Shown piece after piece: positions 45,510 to 52,658 of a DNA stretch of 64,000 nucleotides; positions within the stretch are counted from its first letter, which is position 1, and each line of letters begins with the position of its first letter. The position numbers and the translations under genes are program-made. The stretch is taken from positions 577,001 through 641,000 of the forward strand of contig NZ_JAFCAR010000003.1 of NCBI RefSeq assembly GCF_016820245.1, in the 5' to 3' direction. The notes under the pieces were generated by a model. That model did no database searches. It saw nothing but the letters and a program-made list of their open reading frames with translations, and was not told where the DNA came from. This DNA is from Jannaschia sp. Os4. Its GTDB lineage: Bacteria > Pseudomonadota > Alphaproteobacteria > Rhodobacterales > Rhodobacteraceae.

Positions 45510-46610
45510 TCACTCCATCGAATCCACGAAGGCTTTGCCGAGGTTGGCGTTGGACGTCTGCGCGCCGGCCCAGAAGGGCACGGCCACCTCCGCGAAGTCC
45601 TTCTGCGACTGCCACACCTCCGCGAAGAACTCGTTCTCGGCGGCGGCGGCCTCCAGCGAGGCGCGGGCGGCGGCCATGTACTCCGTGAAGTAGTCCTCCG
45701 GCGTGTCGTGCAACTGCACGCCGTGGTTCTCGGTCAGGTCCTTGAGGGCCTTGCCGTTCTCCCAGATGCGGTAGGACATCGACTTGGACAGCGAGGCGTT
45801 GGCCGCGACCTCGATGGCCTTCTGCTCCAGCTCGGTCAGCCCGTCGTAGACGTCGCCATTGATGTAGAGGTCCGCGTTGACGACCACTTGGTGCAGGCCC
45901 TGCAGGTAGTAGTGCTTGAGCACCTTCTGGAAGCCGAACACGCTGTCGGGCTTGGGGCAGCACCACTCGGCGGCGTCGATCGTGCCCTTCTCCAGCGCGG
46001 GCAGGATGTCGCCCCCGCCCATCGCCACGGCGGCCACGCCGATGTCCGAGTAGGCCGCGCCGACCATGCCCGGAGGGGCGCGGAAGCGCAGTTCGCGGAA
46101 GTCGGCCATCGACTCGATCGGCTCGGGGAACCAGCCCAAGGCCTCGGGGCCGACGGGCTGGAGCATGAAGCCCTTCACGTTGACGCCCATCTCGTCCCAG
46201 AGGCGGTCGTAGAGCTCCTTGCCGCCGCCGTACTGGAACCACGACAGGAAGGCGAGGTTGTCGAGGCCGACGCCCGCGCCCGCGATGGGCGCGCCGAAGA
46301 GGTTCGCCGCCGGGTGCTTGCCGCCCCAGTAGTGGGTCCACGCGAACCCACCGTCGATCAGGCCCGCGTCGACCGCGTCGAGCGTCTCCTGCACGCCGAC
46401 GACCGAGCCGGCCGGCAGGATCTCGAATTGCACCGAGCCGTCGGTGAGCGCCGACACGTCGTCGGCGAACTCCTGCAGCATGGTCACCTCGTCGGCGGTG
46501 GCGGGCAGCACCGACTGCACGCGGATGGTGGTCTGCGCGAGCGCCGCCCCCGTCATGAGCGCCAGCGCGCATGCGCCCGTCGCGAGGGGCTTCAGGATGG
46601 ATTTGAACAT
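45510..46610 (-). CDS. TRAP transporter substrate-binding protein (DctP type)
   Basis: A 366-residue periplasmic receptor with signal peptide MFKSILKPLATGACALALMTG and AxA cleavage. 'ADDVSALTDGSVQFEILPAGSVVG', 'DAGLIDGGFAWTHYWGGKHPA', 'FRELRFRAPPGMVGAAYSDIG' and 'LEKGTIDAAEWCCP' are DctP-family blocks; the last corresponds to the ligand-carboxylate Arg region. It is the first gene of the hps-like operon and probably binds the sulfonate. Confidence 0.92.
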   Translation of the reverse strand: MFKSILKPLATGACALALMTGAALAQTTIRVQSVLPATADEVTMLQEFADDVSALTDGSVQFEILPAGSVVGVQETLDAVDAGLIDGGFAWTHYWGGKHPAANLFGAPIAGAGVGLDNLAFLSWFQYGGGKELYDRLWDEMGVNVKGFMLQPVGPEALGWFPEPIESMADFRELRFRAPPGMVGAAYSDIGVAAVAMGGGDILPALEKGTIDAAEWCCPKPDSVFGFQKVLKHYYLQGLHQVVVNADLYINGDVYDGLTELEQKAIEVAANASLSKSMSYRIWENGKALKDLTENHGVQLHDTPEDYFTEYMAAARASLEAAAAENEFFAEVWQSQKDFAEVAVPFWAGAQTSNANLGKAFVDSME

Positions 46611-46654
46611 GGACGTCCTCCCGTTGGTCCGAAGCCCCGCTTCCGTGTCGTCCC

Positions 46655-46679
46655 GCCGGGGAGGGGCCTCTGCCCCGGC
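46655..46679. terminator. Hairpin between the GMC oxidoreductase and binding-protein genes
   Basis: GCCGGGG (46655-46661) and CCCCGGC (46673-46679) form a perfect 7-bp stem with an 11-nt loop in the 177-bp gap between the two minus-strand genes. It may separate the two transcripts. No T tract follows. Confidence 0.3.
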
Positions 46680-46787
46680 ATCGGCGCGTCCGCGGGCCTC
46701 CCAACCCTCCGCGCTTCGTCTCGACCGTCCGACGCCGGGGCCGGAACGGTCAATCGGAATGTCCGTCCTCCTCCCGGCCGGCCGGTC

Positions 46788-48386
46788 TCATCGCGCGTCC
46801 TCCAGGATCAGGTCCGCCGCCTTCTCCCCGATCATGATCGCGGGGGCGTTGGTGTTGGCCGAGACGATGCGCGGCATGATCGAGCAGTCGGCCACCCGCA
46901 GCCCGTCCACACCGCGCACCCGGAGGCGCGGGTCGGTCGGCGCGGCGTCGTCGGGGCCCATGCGGCAGGTCCCCGTGGGGTGGTAGATCGTGACGGCGGT
47001 GCGGCGCGCCCAGTCGAGCAGCCCCTCGTAGTCGTCGTCCGGCACCTCCGGCCCCGGCGCGTGCTCGACCGTGACGTGCTCGGCCAGCGGGGTCGCGCGG
47101 CTGATGCGGCGGGCGATGCGGATGCCCTCGACGAGCGTGCGGCGGTCGGTCTCCGTCGACAGGTAGTTGGGATGGATCGCGGGGTGGTCGTCCATCGACG
47201 GCCCGGTCAGTTCCAGATGCCCCGCGCTCTCGGGACGCAACTGCAGCACGCTCGCGGTGAAGGCGTCGAAGCGGTGCGGGCCGTCGGCGGGCCTGTCGGC
47301 GGACCACGGCTGGATGTGGAACTGGATGTCCGGCGTCGCCATGCGCGGGTCGGTCTTGAGGAAGCCCGTCCCCAAGGAGGCCGCCATCGTCATCGGCCCC
47401 CTCTGCGTGAGCGCGTAGCGCAGCGCGATGCCCGCCTGCTTCACGAGGCTGGAGGTCTCGGAGTTGATGGTCGGCAGCCTGGTCCGGTACACGGGACGCG
47501 CCTGGAGGTGGTCCTGGAGGTTGCGGCCCACCTGCCCGACGTCGCGCCGCACCTCGATCCCGTTCGCCCTCAGCTGCGCCCCTGGGCCGAGCCCCGACAG
47601 CATCAGGAGCTGCGGCGACCCGATCGCCCCCGCCGACAGGATCACCTCCCGCCGCGCGCGGACCGTCTCGGTCGCGTCGCCCCGCCGGAAGGACGCGCCC
47701 ACGGCGCGGCCCCCCTCGAAGAGCACGCGCTCGGCCTGCGCCTCGGTCACGACGTGCAGGTTCGGACGGCCCTTCGCGGGCCGGAGGTAGGCCGCCGCCG
47801 CCGAGCAGCGGCGCCCGCCGCGCATGGTCATCTGGAAGTGGCCGACACCCTCCTGCTCGACCCCGTTGTAGTCGGGGTTGCGCCGGAAGCCCGCGGCCAC
47901 CGCCGCCTCGAGCCAGAGGTCGACGACCTCGCGGCTCAGGCGGGAGTTCTGGACCGACAGCGGCCCGTCCGAGCCCCGGAGTCCGTCCGGATCGCCGCCC
48001 TCCCACGTCTCCGCGCGGCGGAACAGCGGCAGCACCTCGTCCCAGCCCCACCCGGTGCAGCCCATCTGCGCCCAGCCGTCGTAGTCCTCGGGCTGGCCGC
48101 GGACGTAGAGCAGGCCGTTGATCGAGGAGGACCCCCCCAGCACCCGCCCGCGGGGCCACGGGATGGACCGCCCCGCGAGGCCGGGGTCGGACCGGGTCAC
48201 GTAGCGCCAGTCGCTGCGCGGGTCGCCCATGGTGCGGAAGTAGCCGACGGGGATGTGGATCCACGGGTTCGTGTCGCGCGGGCCGGCCTCGAGCAGGCAC
48301 ACGCTGTGCCGCCCGCTCTCGGACAGCCGCGCGGCGAGCGCGCAGCCGGCCGATCCGGCCCCTACGACGACGAAGTCGTACTCCAC
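46788..48386 (-). CDS. GMC-family oxidoreductase (choline dehydrogenase-like)
   Basis: FAD-dependent alcohol oxidoreductase of 532 residues. The N-terminal dinucleotide site is VVVGAGSAGCALAARLSE; GRVLGGSSSINGLLYVRG and ILSAGAIGSPQLLMLSGLG are the two GMC signatures; the catalytic His lies in IYHPTGTCRMG and the C-terminal SANTNAPAIMIGEKAAD is standard. GTG 48386 has GGAGGACA about 5 nt upstream. It is upstream of the sulfonate cluster and divergent from an IclR regulator. Substrate not known; an alcohol related to the sulfonate pathway is one possibility. Confidence 0.88.
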   Translation of the reverse strand: MEYDFVVVGAGSAGCALAARLSESGRHSVCLLEAGPRDTNPWIHIPVGYFRTMGDPRSDWRYVTRSDPGLAGRSIPWPRGRVLGGSSSINGLLYVRGQPEDYDGWAQMGCTGWGWDEVLPLFRRAETWEGGDPDGLRGSDGPLSVQNSRLSREVVDLWLEAAVAAGFRRNPDYNGVEQEGVGHFQMTMRGGRRCSAAAAYLRPAKGRPNLHVVTEAQAERVLFEGGRAVGASFRRGDATETVRARREVILSAGAIGSPQLLMLSGLGPGAQLRANGIEVRRDVGQVGRNLQDHLQARPVYRTRLPTINSETSSLVKQAGIALRYALTQRGPMTMAASLGTGFLKTDPRMATPDIQFHIQPWSADRPADGPHRFDAFTASVLQLRPESAGHLELTGPSMDDHPAIHPNYLSTETDRRTLVEGIRIARRISRATPLAEHVTVEHAPGPEVPDDDYEGLLDWARRTAVTIYHPTGTCRMGPDDAAPTDPRLRVRGVDGLRVADCSIMPRIVSANTNAPAIMIGEKAADLILEDAR

Positions 48387-48431
48387 CCTGTCCTCCCCAC
48401 GCCCGGCCTCCCCGCCAAGCGCGCAAAAAAT

Positions 48432-48446
48432 GAGACCGATGGTCTC
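48432..48446. promoter_or_regulatory. GAGACC-GAT-GGTCTC dyad, candidate IclR-family operator
   Basis: A perfect 6-bp inverted repeat with a 3-bp spacer, in the least GC-rich part (AAAAAATGAGACC...CTTTT) of the divergent region between the GMC and IclR genes. Regulators of this family bind such dyads near their own promoters, so this is a good candidate site for the adjacent regulator. Confidence 0.55.
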
Positions 48447-48534
48447 GCTTTTGTCGCCGATGACGGTAACGTGGCCGCGGGGATTCGCAAGCGCCGGTTT
48501 CGGGCCGGGCGCGACGACGGGGGTGATCGGCGGG

Positions 48535-49350
48535 ATGGCGACGGTGGGCGACAGGCCGGGCGGGGCCGGCGCGGCGGATGCCGGCGACGGGGCCGGGCGC
48601 ATCCCGACGAACCTGCGGCTGCTGCTGATCCTCGAGGCCCTGACCCAAGCCGGGCGCCCGATGACCGCGACCGAGCTCGGGCGCGGCGTGGGCCTCGCCA
48701 AGCAGACCGCGAACCGCCTGTGCCGCACCTTGGAGGAGGAGGGCTGGCTGATGCGCGAGGATGCGCACGGGCGCTACGTCTCGGCCCCGCGCGCGCGGCG
48801 GCTGGGGGCCGGGCTGTCGCTCGTGGGGCGCGACCGGGCGGCGGCGCGGCGGGTGGTGATGTCGGACCTCGCGCGGACCACCGGCGAGACGGTCAACTAC
48901 GTCGTCCCCGGCGAGGCCGGGATGCGCTACCTCGACCGGGTCGAGACCGACTGGGCCTTCCGCGTGCAGCTGCCCGTCGGCACGGAGGTGCCGTTCCACT
49001 GCACCGCCTCGGGCAAGTGCTACCTCGCCTCGCTGCCCCCCGCGCGGCGGCGCGCGCTCGTCGGCGCGCTGGAGCTGGAGGCGCACACCGACCGCACGAT
49101 CACCGAACCGGCCGCGCTGCTGGCGGAACTGGAGGACGTCGCGCGGCGCGGGCACGCCACGGACGACGGCGAGTTCATGGAGGGCATGATCGCCATCGCG
49201 GTCCCGGTCCTCGACGCGCAGGGCCGCTTCGCCGCCGCGCTCGCGGCGCATGGCCCGGCCCAGCGGCTCGACCTCGCCGCCGCCGAGGCCCGCCGCCCCG
49301 CGATGGCGGACGGGGCGGCCCGGCTCGGGGCGGCGCTCTTCGGCGACTGA
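48535..49350 (+). CDS. IclR family transcriptional regulator
   Basis: A 271-residue regulator with an N-terminal winged helix (TNLRLLLILEALTQAGRPMTATELGRGVGLAKQTANRLCRTLEEEGWL) and a C-terminal IclR effector domain (VPFHCTASGKCYLASLPP, 'EFMEGMIAIAVPVLD'). It is divergent from the GMC oxidoreductase and probably regulates that gene and perhaps the sulfonate operon, in response to a catabolic intermediate. Other in-frame starts (GTG near 48522) are possible. Confidence 0.88.
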   Translation: MATVGDRPGGAGAADAGDGAGRIPTNLRLLLILEALTQAGRPMTATELGRGVGLAKQTANRLCRTLEEEGWLMREDAHGRYVSAPRARRLGAGLSLVGRDRAAARRVVMSDLARTTGETVNYVVPGEAGMRYLDRVETDWAFRVQLPVGTEVPFHCTASGKCYLASLPPARRRALVGALELEAHTDRTITEPAALLAELEDVARRGHATDDGEFMEGMIAIAVPVLDAQGRFAAALAAHGPAQRLDLAAAEARRPAMADGAARLGAALFGD

Positions 49351-49455
49351 TCGGTGCGGCCCCGCGGTCACGATGTGCGGCGGCGGGGGAGGAAGGGGGG
49401 GATCGTTGCGCTAAGTTGCGCGTTCAGGACCAGACGCCCCGAAGAGACCGCCGCC

Positions 49456-50223
49456 ATGACCCCACCGCTCCGCTCCACAGTCCTCGCGCTCGCCTGCGCG
49501 CTCCTCCCGGTCGCCGCCGCCGCCCAGTCGATGTCGGGCGCCGTCGTGCGCGACGGGGATGGCGGGCGCATGACGATGGTCATGCCCGGCTCCGAGACCG
49601 ACCCGGACCGCGCCGTGACGGAGGAGCTCACCTTCGCCCCGTGGGCCACGCTGGGCGATCTGGCCCGCGACGACGTGGTCCTTCTGATGCGCCACGGCCC
49701 GACGGACTGGTCGATGCGCGACGCGTCGAACGTGGCGCCGACCGACTGCGCCAACCAGCGGATCATGACCGACGCGGGCAAGCGCCAGATGTACGAGCTC
49801 GGCGCGCTCATGGTCGCCAACGACCTCGTGCCGGGGCGGATCGTCGTCTCGGACTGGTGCCGCAACCAGGAGACGCTGGAGGCGATGCGCGCCGGCATGC
49901 TCGATGCGGACGCCGCCGCCCTCGACGGCGTGCCGATCGAGACGATGAGCGAGCTGAACCTGCTGCTCTCGCTGCAGGGCGCGCCGGACGTGGCCGCGAT
50001 GCGCGACTTTATCGCCGCGTGGGACGGGCCCGCCGCGGGCGACGCCGACGGGCCGCTCCTCGTGATCTCGCACTTCACCAACATCCAGGAGCTCACCGAC
50101 GAGACGGTGTTCGAGGGGCAAATGCTGCTGCTCGACCCCGATCGCGGCAACCGCGTGCTGGGGATGCTGCGCCTCGCCTCGGCCGCGCCGGACGTGGGCC
50201 ACTTCCCGGAGGCCTCCGAATGA
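49456..50223 (+). CDS. Secreted histidine phosphatase family protein, active-site complete
   Basis: A 255-residue exported protein with signal peptide MTPPLRSTVLALACALLPVAAAAQ and a histidine phosphatase core. The catalytic RHG is intact in LLMRHGPTDW (Arg79-His80), a second Arg lies in SDWCRNQET and the second catalytic His is in VISHFTNI (His206). It should hydrolyse a phosphate ester in the periplasm. Its stop overlaps the ATG of a tandem paralogue that lacks the catalytic His. Confidence 0.85.
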   Translation: MTPPLRSTVLALACALLPVAAAAQSMSGAVVRDGDGGRMTMVMPGSETDPDRAVTEELTFAPWATLGDLARDDVVLLMRHGPTDWSMRDASNVAPTDCANQRIMTDAGKRQMYELGALMVANDLVPGRIVVSDWCRNQETLEAMRAGMLDADAAALDGVPIETMSELNLLLSLQGAPDVAAMRDFIAAWDGPAAGDADGPLLVISHFTNIQELTDETVFEGQMLLLDPDRGNRVLGMLRLASAAPDVGHFPEASE

Positions 50224-50996
50224 TCCGCGCCGCCCTGCTCGCCGCCGCCGTCGCCGCCGCGCCTGCCGCCGCCCAGGAGGCGCGCGTGATCGAGGGGCCG
50301 GACTGGTCCGCGGTGATCGCGCCCGTCTCCGGCTTCACCGGCGAGATGTCCATGACGATGGAGGTCACCGCCCCCGAGGACATGGCCGTCACCGAGGTCA
50401 TCCGCTTCGAGCCGTGGCAGATCCTCGACGAGCTGTTCCGCGATGACCTCGTGTTCGTGATGCGCGCGGGCCCCTCGGACTGGGACGCGGCCGAGGACGA
50501 GGCGTCCGCCCCGATGGACTGCGCGGCCCAGCGGCCCCTGTCCGACACGGGCACCGACGAGATGCGCCAGTTCGGCGCGCTGGTCGTCGTCAACGACCTC
50601 CGGCCCGGCAAGGTCCTCGCCTCCGAGCGGTGCCGCGCGCAGGCCACGTGGGCCGCCATGGAGCGCGGGATGGCCGGGCTCGGCATCGACACGATGGACG
50701 GGATGCAGACCGACCTCGACCCGCGCCTGACGCTCGGGGCGGGGGGCGATGCGCTCATGGACGCCGTGATGGAGTGGGACGGCGGCGACGGCGACGGGCC
50801 GCTGCTGCTGATCACGCACTTCTCCAACATCGAGGCCGCGACCCGCTTCCGCGTCTACGAGGGCGAGATGCTCATCCTCGACCCCAAGCGCGAGGGGCGG
50901 GTGCTGGGCTACCTGCGTCTGGCCAGCGCGCGGCCCGACGCGGTGCGCTACCCGGCGGACGTGGTCGCGCGGCGGGCGGCGGTCCTCGGCGAGTAG
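50220..50996 (+). CDS. Secreted histidine-phosphatase paralogue with RHG changed to RAG
   Basis: A 258-residue exported protein with signal peptide MIRAALLAAAVAAAPAAAQ. It aligns with the upstream protein along its length (FEPWQILDELFRDDLVFVMRAGPSDW against FAPWATLGDLARDDVVLLMRHGPTDW; LLLITHFSNIE against LLVISHFTNIQ). The catalytic His is Ala83 (GCG at 50466-50468), while the other active-site Arg/His residues persist. It is therefore probably a non-catalytic paralogue, perhaps a binding or regulatory partner. The ATG overlaps the first gene's stop. Confidence 0.85.
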   Translation: MIRAALLAAAVAAAPAAAQEARVIEGPDWSAVIAPVSGFTGEMSMTMEVTAPEDMAVTEVIRFEPWQILDELFRDDLVFVMRAGPSDWDAAEDEASAPMDCAAQRPLSDTGTDEMRQFGALVVVNDLRPGKVLASERCRAQATWAAMERGMAGLGIDTMDGMQTDLDPRLTLGAGGDALMDAVMEWDGGDGDGPLLLITHFSNIEAATRFRVYEGEMLILDPKREGRVLGYLRLASARPDAVRYPADVVARRAAVLGE

Positions 50997-51106
50997 GCGT
51001 CGGCGGCGCCCCGGTGTCGCGGACGGGATAGGTCGCGTCGCGGACCCTCTGGACGTTTGGCGGCCGGTCCCGTCCCATGCGCGGGACCACCGGGGGACCT
51101 GCAGCC

Positions 51107-52378
51107 ATGACCCGCTTCTCCGCTTGGGAGGTGTTCCGCCAAGGCCTCCGGGGCCAGACCGGCTGGTCGCGCCAGTGGCGCGACCCGGAGCCTAAGGCGC
51201 GCTACGACGTCGTCATCGTCGGCGGCGGCCTGCACGGGCTGGCGACCGCCTTCTACCTCGCCGAGAACCACGGGATCACGAACGTCGCGGTGCTCGAGAA
51301 GGGGTGGATCGGCGGGGGCAACGGCGGGCGCAACACGACCATCGTGCGGTCCAACTACGCCCAGCCCGCGAACCGGCGCTTCTACGAGCATTCGCTGCGG
51401 CTGTGGGAGGACCTGTCCCACGAGCTGAACTACAACGTCATGTTCTCCCAGCGATCCCACATTGCCCTGCAGCACTCCCCCGGCGCGATGGACCGGGCGG
51501 CACGCAACTACAACCTCATGCGCCGCACCGGCACGCCGGACGCGGAGATCTGGGGCCTCGACCGGCTCCGGGCCGAGGTGCCGCACCTGAACTACGGCCC
51601 GGACGCGCGCTTCCCCATCGTGGGCGCCGCCGTGCAGACCCGCGCGGGCACCGCGCGCCACGACGCGGTGGCGTGGGGCTACGCGCGCGGCGCGGACGGC
51701 CGCGGCGTCGACATCCTCCAGAACTGCGAGGTCACGGGCGTGGCGCGCGACGGCGACCGGATCACCGCCCTCGAGACCACCCGCGGCCGGATCGAGGCCG
51801 GCCGGGTGGGCTTCGCCGTCGCGGGCCACACCTCGCAGCTCTGGCAGATGGCGGGCCTCGGCGGGCTGCCGATCGAGAGCCACCTGCTGCAGGCCTTCGT
51901 GTCCGAGCCCCTCAAGCCGCTCCTCGACCAAGTGGTCGTGTTCGGCGTCGGCGGCGCGCATTTCTACATCAGCCAGTCCGACAAGGGCGGCATGGTCTTC
52001 GGCGGCGACCTCGACTGGTACAAGTCCTTCTCGCAGCGCGGCAACCTGCCCATCGTGCACGACGTCTCCGAGGCGGCGATGTCGATCCTGCCCTGCCTCG
52101 GGCGCGTCAAGCTGCTGCGCCACTGGGGCGGGGTGATGGACATGAGCATGGACGGCTCGCCGTTCATCTGCCGCACGCCGCTGCGGAACCTCTACCTCAA
52201 CGCGGGCTGGAACTACGGGGGCTTCAAGGCGACGCCCGCCTCGGGCTGGTGGTTCGCCGACCTCATCGCCAACGAGCGGCCCGACCCGATGGTCGCGGAC
52301 TACACGCTCGACCGCTTCGCGCGGGGCCTCCAGATCGACGAGCGCGGCGCGGGCGCCGACGCCAAGCTGCACGGGTGA
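51107..52378 (+). CDS. soxB: Sarcosine oxidase subunit beta
   Basis: FAD-binding subunit (423 residues) of heterotetrameric sarcosine oxidase, which demethylates sarcosine to glycine and passes the one-carbon unit to tetrahydrofolate. The Rossmann block is VVIVGGGLHGLATAFYLAE; NTTIVRSNYAQP and the C-terminal LYLNAGWNYGGFKATPASG are typical. It starts the soxBDAG operon, 110 bp after the phosphatase paralogue. Confidence 0.95.
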   Translation: MTRFSAWEVFRQGLRGQTGWSRQWRDPEPKARYDVVIVGGGLHGLATAFYLAENHGITNVAVLEKGWIGGGNGGRNTTIVRSNYAQPANRRFYEHSLRLWEDLSHELNYNVMFSQRSHIALQHSPGAMDRAARNYNLMRRTGTPDAEIWGLDRLRAEVPHLNYGPDARFPIVGAAVQTRAGTARHDAVAWGYARGADGRGVDILQNCEVTGVARDGDRITALETTRGRIEAGRVGFAVAGHTSQLWQMAGLGGLPIESHLLQAFVSEPLKPLLDQVVVFGVGGAHFYISQSDKGGMVFGGDLDWYKSFSQRGNLPIVHDVSEAAMSILPCLGRVKLLRHWGGVMDMSMDGSPFICRTPLRNLYLNAGWNYGGFKATPASGWWFADLIANERPDPMVADYTLDRFARGLQIDERGAGADAKLHG

Positions 52379-52382
52379 CGCG

Positions 52383-52658
52383 ATGATCCGCCTCGACTGC
52401 CCCTTCTGCGGGACGCGCGACCACGCCGAGTTCGCCTATGGCGGCGACGGGTCCGTGACGTATCCGCCGCTCGATGCGCCGACCGGGGCGTGGCACGACG
52501 CCGTGTTCCTGCGCGACAACCCCAAGGGCCGCGTGGTCGAGACGTGGCACCACCTGCACGGCTGCCGCATGTGGCTGCGGGTCGAGCGGGACACCGTGAC
52601 CCACGAGGTGTTCTCCGTCCGGCCCGCCCATCCCGGCTTGGCGGAGGCGCTGGAATGA
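52383..52658 (+). CDS. soxD: Sarcosine oxidase subunit delta
   Basis: A 91-residue zinc-binding subunit of heterotetrameric sarcosine oxidase. CPFCGTRDHAEFAYGGD holds the zinc cysteines with His in HLHGCRMWL completing the site. It bridges the other subunits. Four base pairs separate it from soxB, and the soxA start overlaps its stop. Confidence 0.95.
   Translation: MIRLDCPFCGTRDHAEFAYGGDGSVTYPPLDAPTGAWHDAVFLRDNPKGRVVETWHHLHGCRMWLRVERDTVTHEVFSVRPAHPGLAEALE

Noticed and set aside
44625-50996. A 6.4-kb stop-free plus-strand frame ending in the second phosphatase
   Set aside because: Only the last 259 codons (from 50220) are a gene. The rest is antisense to the TRAP and GMC genes and has the Arg/Gly/Ala/His-rich composition of GC-rich shadow frames.
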